DNA from: Marmoricola sp. OAE513
Lineage (GTDB): Bacteria; Actinomycetota; Actinomycetes; Propionibacteriales; Nocardioidaceae
Assembly: GCF_040546585.1 (NCBI RefSeq)
Contig: NZ_JBEPOC010000001.1
Location: forward strand, 3,720,001 to 3,784,000
Reading direction: 5' to 3'
Length of the DNA: 64,000 nt
Of this stretch, positions 8,173 through 16,461 are shown piece by piece; within the stretch, counting starts at the first letter, position 1, and each line of letters opens with the position of its first letter. The position numbers were made by a program, and so were the translations under genes. Below the pieces are notes generated by a model that made no database searches, was not told where the DNA came from, and saw nothing but the letters and a program-made list of their open reading frames with translations.

Positions 8173-9536
8173 CCGAGCAGGTCGAGCCCCAGGAGGGCTC
8201 CGAGAACGAGATCCGCACCCCCATCCTGGCCGTCGTGGGCCGCCCCAACGTGGGCAAGTCGACGCTGGTCAACAGGATCATCGGCCGCCGGGAGGCGGTC
8301 GTGGAGGACAAGCCGGGTGTCACCCGTGACCGGGTGCAGTACGACGCCAACTGGAACGGGCGCGCCTTCACCGTCGTCGACACCGGCGGGTGGGACCCGG
8401 ACGCCGAGGGTCTGGCCGAACGGATCTCGGCCCAGGCGGAGGTGGCGGTCAGCCTCGCGGACGCCGTGCTCTTCGTGGTCGACGCGACGGTCGGCATCAC
8501 CGACGCCGACGAGGCGGTGGTCAAGGTGCTGCGCAAGAGCGGACGTCCGGTGATCCTCGCGGCGAACAAGGTCGACGACCAGCGCGCCGAGGCTGAGGCG
8601 TTCGGACTGTGGAACCTCGGTCTCGGCGAGCCCTATCCGGTCTCCGCGCTGCACGGTCGCGGGTCCGGTGACATGCTCGATGCGATCCTCGAGGCGCTCC
8701 CGGAAACCCCCGAGGAGACGATCGGCACGGAGATCGGTGGCCCGCGGCGGATCGCGATCATCGGTCGTCCGAACGTCGGCAAGTCCTCGCTGCTCAACAA
8801 GCTGGCCAAGGAGGACCGGGTCGTCGTCGACGACGCCTCCGGGACCACCGTCGACCCCGTCGACGAGCTGGTCGAGATCGGCGGCAAGGTCTGGAAGTTC
8901 ATCGACACCGCCGGCATCCGGAAGCGGGTCAAGACCGCGTCGGGCCACGAGTACTACGCCTCGCTGCGCACGGCGACCGCGATGGAGCGCGCGGAGGTGG
9001 CCGTGCTGGTCATCGACGGCAGCCAGTCGATCTCCGAGCAGGACATGCGGATCATCCAGACGGTGCGCGACTCGGGGCGTGCGCTGGTCATCTGCTTCAA
9101 CAAGTGGGATCTCGTCGACGACGAGCGCCGGTACTACCTCGAGCGCGAGTACGAGCGCGAGCTGGTCCAGGTGCAGTGGGCTCCGCGGATCAACATCACC
9201 GCGCGTACCGGCTGGCACATCGACCGGCTGGTGCCGGCGCTCGAGGCAGCTCTCGAGGGCTGGGAGACCCGGGTGTCGACGGGCGCGCTGAACGCGTTCC
9301 TCGGTCGGCTCGTCGCCGAGCACCCGCACCCGGTGCGTAGCGGCAAGCAGCCGCGGGTCCTGTTCGGCACCCAGGCACAGACGGCTCCGCCGACGTTCGC
9401 GCTGTTCACCTCGGGCAAGCTCGACGCTGGTTACGAGCGGTACATCGAGCGGCGCCTGCGCGAGGAGTTCGGCTTCGTGGGGACCCCGATCCAGATCCAG
9501 GTCCGGGCTCGGGAGAAGCGCAAGCGCACGCGCTGA
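8169..9536 (+). CDS. der: Ribosome biogenesis GTPase Der (EngA)
   Basis: Essential GTPase with two tandem G domains and a KH-like C-terminal domain acting in 50S subunit assembly. The protein has 455 residues. The first G domain has [12 protein letters not shown] (about 21-32), VDTGGWD and AANKVDD. The second has [17 protein letters not shown] (about 197-213), IDTAGIRKR and [10 protein letters not shown]. The C-terminal 100 residues end in a basic KRKRTR. The GTG start overlaps the plsC stop. The frame is open far upstream inside plsC, but no conserved sequence lies there. Confidence 0.95.
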   Translation: MTEQVEPQEGSENEIRTPILAVVGRPNVGKSTLVNRIIGRREAVVEDKPGVTRDRVQYDANWNGRAFTVVDTGGWDPDAEGLAERISAQAEVAVSLADAVLFVVDATVGITDADEAVVKVLRKSGRPVILAANKVDDQRAEAEAFGLWNLGLGEPYPVSALHGRGSGDMLDAILEALPETPEETIGTEIGGPRRIAIIGRPNVGKSSLLNKLAKEDRVVVDDASGTTVDPVDELVEIGGKVWKFIDTAGIRKRVKTASGHEYYASLRTATAMERAEVAVLVIDGSQSISEQDMRIIQTVRDSGRALVICFNKWDLVDDERRYYLEREYERELVQVQWAPRINITARTGWHIDRLVPALEAALEGWETRVSTGALNAFLGRLVAEHPHPVRSGKQPRVLFGTQAQTAPPTFALFTSGKLDAGYERYIERRLREEFGFVGTPIQIQVRAREKRKRTR

Positions 9537-9587
9537 GCGACGCGGCCCAATCAGGACAAAAAGGTCAGGGCGTGGCACGATGAAGCG

Positions 9588-10520
9588 ATGCGACGCCTCC
9601 TCGTCCTCGTCCTGATCGCACCGCTCGCCGTCCTCGGCCTGTCCGCGGGGTCTCCGGTCAGCGCGATGGCTGTGAAGGGCACCAAGTGCCCGACGTTCCC
9701 GAAGAGCAACTACTGGCGCGCGGACGTCAGCAAGCTGCCGGTTCACCGGCTCAGCGGGACGTGGCTCTCGCACATGTCGACGGGCCGGAAGCTGCACCCG
9801 GACTTCGGGCCGTCGTACGGCGACGGACCGAACTACGGCATCCCGATCACGGTGGTGACCAAGAAGCACCCGAAGGTCGGTGTGAAGTTCGGGTACGCCG
9901 GCGAGAGCGACAAGGTGAGGTACCCGCTCGGCGCCGACACCAAGATCGAGGGCGGCCGCAACTCCTCGGGCGACAAGCACGCGGTGATCATCGACAAATC
10001 CTCCTGCCGGCTCTACGAGACCTGGAACACCCGCGTGGTGAAGGGGAAGTGGCACGCGGGCTCCGGGGCGACCTGGTCGCTGCGCAGCAACAAGCTGCGT
10101 CCCAACGGTTGGACGTCCGCGGACGCCGCGGGCCTGCCGATCCTTCCGGGACTGCTGCGCTGGAACGAGGTGAAGGCCGGCAAGGTCAACCACGCGATCC
10201 GGTTCACCACCGACGTCACCAGCAACCACCACCTGTGGCCGGCACGGCACCACGCCGGATCGACGAACAGTCTCAGCTACCCGCCGATGGGCGCGCGGTT
10301 CCGGCTGAAGGCGTCGTACAACGCGTCCAAGCTGGGCGCGAACGCCCGCGCGGTCGTGGCGGCGATGAAGAAGTACGGCCTGGTGCTCGCCGACAACGGA
10401 TCGCCCTGGTACTTCCAGGGGGAGCAGAACGCCAAGTGGCCCGAGAAGCTGATCGAGGACCTCAAGAAGATCCCAGCGTCCGCGTTCGTCGCAGTGGACA
10501 CGTCGTCGCTCAAGCGCTGA
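9588..10520 (+). CDS. Secreted conserved protein of unknown function
   Basis: Protein of 310 residues with a clear signal peptide (MRRLLVLVLIAPLAVLGLSA, likely cut near 25). The mature part contains EGGRNSSGDKHAVIID, LRPNGWTSADAAGLPILPGL, WPARHHAG and LVLADNGSPWYFQGE, segments I recognise from a family of large secreted actinobacterial and soil-bacterial proteins without assigned function. It stands alone after der and converges with the nuclease gene, overlapping its end by 11 bases. It may be extracellular or wall-associated; no catalytic motif of a known enzyme class is evident. Confidence 0.8.
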   Translation: MRRLLVLVLIAPLAVLGLSAGSPVSAMAVKGTKCPTFPKSNYWRADVSKLPVHRLSGTWLSHMSTGRKLHPDFGPSYGDGPNYGIPITVVTKKHPKVGVKFGYAGESDKVRYPLGADTKIEGGRNSSGDKHAVIIDKSSCRLYETWNTRVVKGKWHAGSGATWSLRSNKLRPNGWTSADAAGLPILPGLLRWNEVKAGKVNHAIRFTTDVTSNHHLWPARHHAGSTNSLSYPPMGARFRLKASYNASKLGANARAVVAAMKKYGLVLADNGSPWYFQGEQNAKWPEKLIEDLKKIPASAFVAVDTSSLKR

Positions 10521-11241
10521 ACCCCGATTGCTGAGAGACGAGATACTTCTCGTACTTGTTGAGGTTCAGCGCGCTCAGCCCGCCCACGGTGGAGATGGGG
10601 ATGGCGTAGTAGCGCAGGTCTCCGTCGATCACGAAGAACTCATCGATCTCGTCGGGGCTGTAGGTCGGCGTCGTCCTGCGCCCGCTCAGCAAGGAGACCT
10701 TCCAGCTGCCGCCCTCGCGAAGCCGTGTGGTCTTGACCTGGACGCGAACGAACCCTTCGGCGCGCTCCACCAGCAGGTCGAACGGGCGCGGCTCCAGCGG
10801 CCAGCTGACCGGGCATCCGCAGAGCTCGTAGTGAGCCGCTGCCAGCAGGGAGCCTGCCCGAGGAAGGTTCGCAGGATCCGGCCGGAGAGTCGTCGACCTG
10901 TGGGTGAAAGTCGATTGTGGCTCGAGGTGATCCGTGTCGATCCCGAGGCGTGTGGCGTGACCCCGAAGGGCGTGCACGCTCGCGTCGTCCGAGACTCCGA
11001 CAAGGTCGCCGACACCCCGCCACGTCGTCGACGCAGCAACGGCGTCGGCCAGCGTTCTTGGAGTCCAAGATCGGCCGCCGGTGAAGTGGTGGTAGTCGAG
11101 TGCGAGCCGATCCGCGTGCCGGCGCACCGATCTGATCGCCCCCGACGAGGTGGCCGAGAGGCCCAGCGAGCGCAGCACCATCCGCCAGGAGTTGGACGAG
11201 GACACGGCCCGCGTCAGCTGTTCGTCGTCGTAGGTCCGCAC
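10510..11241 (-). CDS. Putative nuclease: two HTH-like repeats plus PD-(D/E)XK domain
   Basis: Protein of about 243 residues. The N-terminal half has two similar units, LTRAVSSSNSWRMVLRSLGL and LADAVAASTTWRGVGDLVGV, each ending in RLALDYHHF or RLGIDTDHL. They resemble the DNA-binding repeats attached to homing-type endonucleases. The C-terminal half carries AGSLLAAAHYELCGCPVSWP, then FDLLVERAEGFVRVQVKTT, matching the E...D...QxK core of the I-Ssp6803I-like PD-(D/E)XK family. The start is uncertain: GTG at 11241 sits seven bases after TAACTT (minus strand), while an upstream ATG at 11373 would overlap the tRNA. The adjacent tRNA-Pro is intact and has no intron. Confidence 0.65.
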   Translation of the reverse strand: MRTYDDEQLTRAVSSSNSWRMVLRSLGLSATSSGAIRSVRRHADRLALDYHHFTGGRSWTPRTLADAVAASTTWRGVGDLVGVSDDASVHALRGHATRLGIDTDHLEPQSTFTHRSTTLRPDPANLPRAGSLLAAAHYELCGCPVSWPLEPRPFDLLVERAEGFVRVQVKTTRLREGGSWKVSLLSGRRTTPTYSPDEIDEFFVIDGDLRYYAIPISTVGGLSALNLNKYEKYLVSQQSGFSA

Positions 11242-11313
11242 CTGCACGAAGTTAGCCGTGGGGTGGGACAGGCGGACTGGCCTCCCGATTCCGTCTGAGC
11301 GGAGGTGCTGCGG

Positions 11314-11342
11314 TAGTGTTCGGGTCGCTCGTTCGGACGAGC
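11314..11342 (+). promoter_or_regulatory. tRNA-Pro promoter -10 and 5' leader hairpin
   Basis: TAGTGT at 11314-11319 follows TTCCGT at 11290-11295 with 18 bases between. A hairpin of GCTCGT, loop TCGG, ACGAGC (11327-11342) ends three bases before the mature 5' end of the tRNA. It would form in the precursor leader close to the RNase P cut. Confidence 0.4.
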
Positions 11343-11345
11343 ACT

Positions 11346-11419
11346 CGGGCTGTGGCGCAGCTTGGTAGCGCACCTGACTGGGGGTCAGGGGGTCGCAGGT
11401 TCAAATCCTGTCAGCCCGA
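11346..11419 (+). tRNA. tRNA-Pro (anticodon GGG)
   Basis: Full cloverleaf of 74 bases. The acceptor stem pairs CGGGCTG (11346-11352) with CAGCCCG (11412-11418), with discriminator A at 11419. The D-arm is GCGC/GCGC. The anticodon stem CCTGA/TCAGG has loop CTGGGGG, giving anticodon GGG (11380-11382). The T-arm is GCAGG-TTCAAAT-CCTGT. No CCA is encoded. No intron or insertion interrupts the gene. Confidence 0.95.
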
Positions 11420-11437
11420 CCGAGTAGCACGACGCGG

Positions 11438-11462
11438 AGGCGGTTCCCGCTGGGGACCGCCT
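11438..11462 (+). terminator. GC-rich hairpin terminator after tRNA-Pro
   Basis: AGGCGGTTCCC (11438-11448) pairs over 11 positions (one G-U) with GGGGACCGCCT (11452-11462) around a three-base loop, followed by TTCGGTC. It lacks a long T-run, as is common in actinobacteria. It could also serve the convergent gene ending at 11483. Confidence 0.55.
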
Positions 11463-11482
11463 TCGGTCGTCCCCAGCGCTGG

Positions 11483-12166
11483 TCAGGGCCGCAGCCTGTC
11501 CAGGATGAGCCGGAAAACCGGCCCGCCGGCGTCCTTCTTCAAGATCGCCTGCGCGTGCGACCGCCCGGGCAGGATCTTCAGCTCGTTGTCGCCGGGGGAG
11601 TCGGCGGCGAGCGTGCGGGCCACGTCCACGTTGCGCTCGTCCGCGCTCGCGACGAACAGCTTCGGCTGGGACCCGAGGCCGTCGACGACCACGTTCGGCG
11701 ACAGCAGCACCAGCCGGTCGGCGAGGTCCGGCTCCTGCGCGCACAGCGTGAGGATGGCGTCGGCCCCGGCGCTCCCGCCCACCAGCGCGACCCGGGAGAT
11801 GCCGTCGGCCTGCAGCTTGTCGACCGCGTCCTTGATCGCACCCGGCTCGATGCTCTCGACCGCGATCACGGTCGCCCCCTGGGCGGCGATCGCCGGGGCC
11901 TGGGCCGCCCAGCTCGCCGCGTCGTACGAGCGGCCGTGCGCGAGCACGACGCCGTAGCGGCCGTCGCCCCACACGAGCGCCTCGTTGCTGCCGATCGCGA
12001 TCCTGTCACCGTCGGGCGCTGTGCCCGGAGAGTCCGCGGTGCTCGGAGTGGCCGAGCCGGCCGAGGTCGCGGGAGCGTCGGCGGCGGGCCCGGCGTTGTC
12101 GTCCGAACCGCACCCCGCGAGAGCAGTCAGGGCGAGCACGGCGAAGGCGAGGAAGAGACGGCGCAC
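11483..12166 (-). CDS. Lipoprotein with alpha/beta-hydrolase fold
   Basis: Protein of 227 residues beginning VRRLFLAFAVLALTALAGCGSDD, a lipoprotein signal with lipobox LAGC (Cys near 19) followed by an Ala/Ser/Thr/Pro-rich spacer. The rest is a small alpha/beta hydrolase: VVLAHGRSYDAASW, nucleophile elbow VALVGGSAGADA, and a late PGRSHAQAIL that could supply the catalytic His. Substrate unknown. The GTG at 12166 has TACGGT six bases upstream, suggesting a leaderless transcript. A longer ATG start at 12190 is possible. It faces divergently from the secreted propeller gene. Confidence 0.75.
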   Translation of the reverse strand: MRRLFLAFAVLALTALAGCGSDDNAGPAADAPATSAGSATPSTADSPGTAPDGDRIAIGSNEALVWGDGRYGVVLAHGRSYDAASWAAQAPAIAAQGATVIAVESIEPGAIKDAVDKLQADGISRVALVGGSAGADAILTLCAQEPDLADRLVLLSPNVVVDGLGSQPKLFVASADERNVDVARTLAADSPGDNELKILPGRSHAQAILKKDAGGPVFRLILDRLRP

Positions 12167-12287
12167 CCCACCACCGTACGGGGCGGTCATGATCTGCCCG
12201 GGAAGTCGGGACATCGGGCTCATGCGGCCGGGACGCCGGTCGCAGCACGCTTCCATGACAACACCCGAGAACGAGAGAGGTTTTCCG

Positions 12288-13433
12288 ATGTCCCGCACCG
12301 CGCGCCCCGTGCGCACCCCCGCCCGTCCCGTCGGCCGAGCCGGCGTCGCCGCGCTGGCGGCCCTCACCCTGGCCGGCTCCGCCGTCGCCACCGGTACGGC
12401 GAACGCCGCCGACCCGACGCCCAAGCCGCGTCCCGGCCACGTCCTCGCCAGCGGTCTTTTCAGCCCGCTGAGCATCGAGGTCGCCGCCGACGGCACCCGC
12501 TACTACTCCCAGAACTTCGCCGGCTCACTGCACCGGCAGAAGCCCGGCAAGAAGGCCAAGGTCGTCTACCGGAGCACCGGCGGCGTCGAGGTCGGTGCCG
12601 TGTCCGTGCGCCGCGGCACCGTCCGGTTCGCGCTCAGCGGCGAGGGCACCACCACGCTGATGGAGCTGCGCAAGGGTGGGAAGGCGAAGAAGATCGCCGA
12701 CCTGGCGGCGTACGAGAAGACCCGCAACCCGGACCGCGGCGTGCACTACGGCTTCACCGGTCTCCCCGCCGAGTGCGCGGCGCAGTTCCCGGCCGAGGGC
12801 ATGCCCCCGTCCTACACCGGGATCGTCGAGGCGCACCCGTACGCCACCGCCCAGGTCGCCGGCGGGACGACGTACGTCGCCGACGCGGCCGCGAACGCGA
12901 TCCTGGCCGTCAAGCCGTCGGGCAAGGTCCGGACCGTGGCAGTGCTCCCGCCCTCGACGCTCAAGATCACCGCCGACTTCGCCGAGCGCTCGGAGTGGCC
13001 GGCCTGCTCGGTCGGGCGGACCTACCGTTTCGAGGCCGTCCCGACCGACGTCGAGGTCGGTCCGCGGGGTCGTCTCTACGTGAGCACCCTGCCGGGCGGT
13101 CCGGAGGACGGCAGCCTCGGCGCCGCCGCGTCGGTCTACCGGATCAACCCGAAGACCGGTGCCGTGCGCAAGGTCGTCGGCGGCCTGGTCAGCGCGACCG
13201 GTCTGGCGGTGAGTCCCCGCGGGAACGTCTACGTGGCCGAGCTCTTCGGCAACCGCGTCGTCCGGATCCTCCGTGGATCCTCGACCCCGACGACCTTCGT
13301 CCGCACCCCGATGCCCGGTGACGTCGCCTGGCACGACGGACGCCTGCTCGTCACCAACCAGGTCCTCACCGGGCTGTCCGGTCAGCCCGGGGACGAGCCG
13401 GCCGGTCAGGTGGTCCGGTACCGCACGCACTGA
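12288..13433 (+). CDS. Secreted ScyD/ScyE-like beta-propeller protein
   Basis: Protein of 381 residues. An Arg-rich N-terminus and hydrophobic segment (GRAGVAALAALTLAGSAVA) end in ANAADP, a likely signal peptide of about 42 residues. The mature part has NHL/propeller-like repeats: VLASGLFSPLSIEVAADGT, TGLAVSPRGNVYVAELFGNRVVRI and similar, as in ScyD/ScyE-family proteins. Probably extracellular; ligand or enzyme role unknown. The ATG is preceded by GAGAGAGG. A strong hairpin terminator follows. Confidence 0.75.
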   Translation: MSRTARPVRTPARPVGRAGVAALAALTLAGSAVATGTANAADPTPKPRPGHVLASGLFSPLSIEVAADGTRYYSQNFAGSLHRQKPGKKAKVVYRSTGGVEVGAVSVRRGTVRFALSGEGTTTLMELRKGGKAKKIADLAAYEKTRNPDRGVHYGFTGLPAECAAQFPAEGMPPSYTGIVEAHPYATAQVAGGTTYVADAAANAILAVKPSGKVRTVAVLPPSTLKITADFAERSEWPACSVGRTYRFEAVPTDVEVGPRGRLYVSTLPGGPEDGSLGAAASVYRINPKTGAVRKVVGGLVSATGLAVSPRGNVYVAELFGNRVVRILRGSSTPTTFVRTPMPGDVAWHDGRLLVTNQVLTGLSGQPGDEPAGQVVRYRTH

Positions 13434-13449
13434 CCGCACGCGTCCAGAT

Positions 13450-13485
13450 CTCGACCCCGGCTGCCTCCGCGCAGCCGGGGTCGAG
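13450..13485 (+). terminator. 15-bp hairpin terminator after the propeller gene
   Basis: CTCGACCCCGGCTGC (13450-13464) is perfectly complementary to GCAGCCGGGGTCGAG (13471-13485) around a six-base loop. It is very stable, with no T-run downstream (CACACTTCAG), and separates the propeller gene from the MaoC gene that starts at 13499. Confidence 0.75.
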
Positions 13486-13498
13486 CACACTTCAGCCC

Positions 13499-14533
13499 AT
13501 GAGCAAGACGAACCCGGGCAACTTCTTCGAGGACTTCACCGTCGGCCAGGTGATCCGGCACGCGACCCCGCGCACGGTCACCGAGGGTGACCGGGCCCTG
13601 TACGGCGCCCTGTACCCGACCCGGTTCGCGCTGCCGTCCTCGGCCGCCTTCGCCGAGTCCGTCGGTCTGACCCCGGCGCCCGTCGAGGACCTGGTCGCCT
13701 TCCACATCGCCTTCGGCAAGACCGTTCCGGACGTCTCCCTGAACGCCGTCGCCAACCTCGGGTACGCCGAGCTCCGCTTCCACCGCCCCGTGGTCACCGG
13801 CGACACCCTGTCGACGAGCTCCGAGGTGATCGGCCTCAAGGAGAACTCGAACGGGAAGACCGGCGTGGTCTACGTGCGCTCGACCGCCGTGAACCAGCGC
13901 GGCGAGGTGGCCCTGGACTGGGTCCGCTGGGTGATGGTGCACAAGCGCGACCAGGACGCTCCCGCCCCGGAGACCGTCGTCCCGACCGTGGCCGACGCCG
14001 TCGCCGTCGAGGACCTCCTGATCCCCGACGGGCTCGACTTCTCCTCCTACGACTTCGACGCCGCGGGGGAGTCCCACCGCTGGGGCGACTACGCGGTCGG
14101 CGAGAAGATCGACCACGTCGACGGGATCACCCTCACCGATGCCGAGCACATGCTCGCGACCCGGCTCTGGCAGAACACCGCGAAGGTGCACTTCAACACC
14201 GAGGCGCGCCCCGACGGCAAGCGCCTGGTGTACGGCGGCCACATCATCTCGCTGGCGCGTGCCCTGTCGTTCAACGGTCTCGCGAACGCGCAGCTGATCT
14301 CGGCGATCAACGCCGGTGCGCACGCCGCACCGGCCTTCGCCGGCGACACCATCTACGCGTGGTCGGAGGTGCTCGACGTCGCCGACACCCCGGCGCCGGG
14401 GGTCGGCGCGATCCGGCTCCGGCTGGTGGCCACCCGGGGGCGCGACACGACCACCACGCTGCGCGGCGAGGACGGCAAGTACGCCGAGGGCGTGCTGCTC
14501 GACCTGGACTACTGGGCACTGATCCCGCAGTAG
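13499..14533 (+). CDS. MaoC-family double hot-dog dehydratase, mesaconyl-CoA hydratase-like
   Basis: Protein of 344 residues with two tandem MaoC/hot-dog domains. The N-terminal half closely follows my memory of mesaconyl-CoA hydratase (Mch): GNFFEDFTVGQVIRHATPRT, AFHIAFGKTVPDVSLNAVANLGYAE and GDTLSTSSEVIGLKENSNGK. Such enzymes hydrate mesaconyl-CoA or dehydrate beta-methylmalyl-CoA. No other ethylmalonyl-CoA or 3-hydroxypropionate pathway gene lies next to it, so the true substrate may differ, for example in dicarboxylate or methylaspartate metabolism. Confidence 0.75.
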   Translation: MSKTNPGNFFEDFTVGQVIRHATPRTVTEGDRALYGALYPTRFALPSSAAFAESVGLTPAPVEDLVAFHIAFGKTVPDVSLNAVANLGYAELRFHRPVVTGDTLSTSSEVIGLKENSNGKTGVVYVRSTAVNQRGEVALDWVRWVMVHKRDQDAPAPETVVPTVADAVAVEDLLIPDGLDFSSYDFDAAGESHRWGDYAVGEKIDHVDGITLTDAEHMLATRLWQNTAKVHFNTEARPDGKRLVYGGHIISLARALSFNGLANAQLISAINAGAHAAPAFAGDTIYAWSEVLDVADTPAPGVGAIRLRLVATRGRDTTTTLRGEDGKYAEGVLLDLDYWALIPQ

Positions 14534-14570
14534 GACGTTTCCTGTCGGTGGGCGGTGGAACGCTCCCGGC

Positions 14571-14969
14571 ATGGACATCTCACGCTTGCAACCGGCCGGG
14601 CTCGTCCGCAGCCCGGCGTTCAGCCACGTCGCCGTGGTCCCCGCCGGCGCCACCACGATCTACGTCGGCGGTCAGGACGGTGTCGACGACGCCGGCACGG
14701 TGGTCTCGTCCGACGTGGCCGAGCAGTCCGTCCGGGCCGTCGACAACGCCGAGATCGCCCTCGCCGCTGCCGGAGCCACCCTCGCGGACGTCGTGCAGTG
14801 GACGGTCCTGATCGACGAGGACGCGGACCTGGGAGCCGCCTACGGCGCGATCGCTCCCCGGCTGGCGACAGGGGGAGCGCCGCCCCTGGTGACGGCAGCG
14901 AAGGTGGCCGGTCTCGGCGTTCCCGGCGCGCTCATCGAGATCAGCGCGATCGCCGCGGTGGTCCGATAG
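14571..14969 (+). CDS. RidA (YjgF/YER057c/UK114) family protein
   Basis: Small trimeric RidA-type protein of 132 residues, the family of 2-iminobutanoate/2-iminopropanoate deaminases. It shows IYVGGQDGVDDAGTVV, SVRAVDNAEIALAAAGATLADVVQWTVLID and a late VPGALIEISAIAAV. In canonical RidA a conserved Arg near residue 105 binds the substrate carboxylate; the equivalent segment here reads GVPGALIEI, without an evident Arg, so it may belong to a non-RidA subgroup. It lies 37 bases after the MaoC gene. Confidence 0.8.
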   Translation: MDISRLQPAGLVRSPAFSHVAVVPAGATTIYVGGQDGVDDAGTVVSSDVAEQSVRAVDNAEIALAAAGATLADVVQWTVLIDEDADLGAAYGAIAPRLATGGAPPLVTAAKVAGLGVPGALIEISAIAAVVR

Positions 14970-14993
14970 CGACAGGTACGGTTTGATGCTCCG

Positions 14994-15770
14994 GTGAACG
15001 ATCGCGAACTCCCGACCTCGACCACCTTCGCCGGACGCAGCATCCTGGTCACCGGCGCTTCCTCCGGCCTCGGTGCCGCGACGGTGCGCCGCTTCGCCGC
15101 CGGTGGCGGTCAGGTCTACGCCGCCTCCCGGGACCAGGCGAAGCTGGCCGAGGTCGCCGCATCCTGCGCGGAGCTGCCCGGCGAGGTGCGGTTCGGCCCG
15201 CTGGACGTCGCCTCGCCCGAGCAGTGCCGTGCCGCCGTCGCAGCGACGGTCGAGGCCTACGGACGGCTCGACGTCCTGGTCAACAACGCCGGTCGGCACG
15301 ACTTCCGAATCACCACCGAGGTCACCGACGACCAGTGGGTCGGCGACGTGGCGCTGAACCTGAACGGTGCCTTCTTCCTGTCCCAGGCCGCCATTCCGCA
15401 CCTGCTGGAGGTCGGCGGCAACATCGTCAACGTCGCCTCGGTGGCGGGCCAGATGGGCGAGGCCTACTCCGCCGCGTACACCGCCTCCAAGCACGGCATC
15501 GTCGGCCTCACCAAGGCCCTGGCGATCGAGTACCTTAAGACCCCGCTCCGGGTGAACTGCGTCTGTCCCGGCGGGATGGACACCGCCCAGGTGACCACCA
15601 TCGAGGTCCCCGAGGGAGCGGACTGGGAGCTGATCATGCGGGTCGCCGCCAAGCGCGGTCTGATGACCGCCGACAGCGTCGCAGCCGTCATCGCGTTCCT
15701 CGCCTCCGACGACGCGGTGGCGGTGCACGGCAGCATCCAGATGGTCGACCAGGGACACCTGGCGGGCTGA
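14994..15770 (+). CDS. Short-chain dehydrogenase/reductase
   Basis: Classical SDR of 258 residues: cofactor motif VTGASSGLGAATV (about 19-31), LVNNAG (about 95-100), catalytic Ser in VNVASVAGQM and YTASK (Tyr/Lys, about 159-163), then NCVCPGGMDTAQ. NAD(P)-dependent oxidoreductase with unknown substrate. GTG start; the downstream acyltransferase GTG follows the stop directly, so both are coupled. Confidence 0.85.
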   Translation: MNDRELPTSTTFAGRSILVTGASSGLGAATVRRFAAGGGQVYAASRDQAKLAEVAASCAELPGEVRFGPLDVASPEQCRAAVAATVEAYGRLDVLVNNAGRHDFRITTEVTDDQWVGDVALNLNGAFFLSQAAIPHLLEVGGNIVNVASVAGQMGEAYSAAYTASKHGIVGLTKALAIEYLKTPLRVNCVCPGGMDTAQVTTIEVPEGADWELIMRVAAKRGLMTADSVAAVIAFLASDDAVAVHGSIQMVDQGHLAG

Positions 15771-16460
15771 GTGAACCCCTACGAACGTCTCTGCAACCGC
15801 GTGGTCCTGGCGGTCAACCGCTGGCTCCACCACCACGGCGCCGTCCGTCCCGGGACCAGGCACGGTGACACCTTCGGCCGCCTCGGCGAGGGCACCTGGA
15901 TCAGCCACCCGATCGGGACCCAGTACGGACTCGGCTCGGTCTTCGTCGGCGAGGACTGCCTGATCGGGCAGTACACCGTGCTCGCCGTCGGCTACGGTCC
16001 GCAGGACGACAACCGTCCGGCCAAGGGCCTCGAGATCGGTGACCGCTGCGTGATCGGCGCCCGCAGCATCCTGACCGCCCACAGCTCGATCACGATCGGT
16101 GACGACGTCTGGTTCGGGCAGAACGTCTTCGTCTCCGACGCCAGCCACGGCTACCAGGACCCGGAGACCCCGATCGGCGACCAGCTCGGCGACCACCAGC
16201 CGGTCTCGATCGGCTCGGGAAGCTGGATCGGCCACGGTGCGGTGATCCTGCCGGGAACCACCATCGGCCGTCAGGTGGTCATCGGCGCAGGGTCGGTGGT
16301 CCGCGGCACGATCCCGGACCACAGCGTCGCGGCCGGTGTGCCGGCCAAGGTGGTGCGTCGCCTGGAGCCCGGCACCGGCTGGGTCGCGACCAACGGATCG
16401 GATGTGAAACCGGCGTGGACCGCCGCCGAGGTCGCTGCCCGGATGGCCGGCGAGGCCTGA
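15771..16460 (+). CDS. Acyltransferase with left-handed beta-helix (hexapeptide repeats)
   Basis: Protein of 229 residues with hexapeptide repeats typical of the left-handed beta-helix: IGQYTVLAVG, IGDRCVIGARSILTAHSSITIGDDVWFGQNVFV, then IGSGSWIGHGAVILPGTTIGRQVVIGAGSVV, ending VPAKVVRR. The His in SDASHGY is a candidate catalytic base of xenobiotic or sugar O-acetyltransferases. Its substrate is unknown. The GTG follows the SDR stop without a gap. Confidence 0.8.
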   Translation: MNPYERLCNRVVLAVNRWLHHHGAVRPGTRHGDTFGRLGEGTWISHPIGTQYGLGSVFVGEDCLIGQYTVLAVGYGPQDDNRPAKGLEIGDRCVIGARSILTAHSSITIGDDVWFGQNVFVSDASHGYQDPETPIGDQLGDHQPVSIGSGSWIGHGAVILPGTTIGRQVVIGAGSVVRGTIPDHSVAAGVPAKVVRRLEPGTGWVATNGSDVKPAWTAAEVAARMAGEA

Positions 16461-16461
16461 C

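Noticed and set aside
10528-11298. Plus-strand 256-codon frame opposite the nuclease gene
   Set aside because: No ribosome site or known motif; the minus-strand product has coherent nuclease features.
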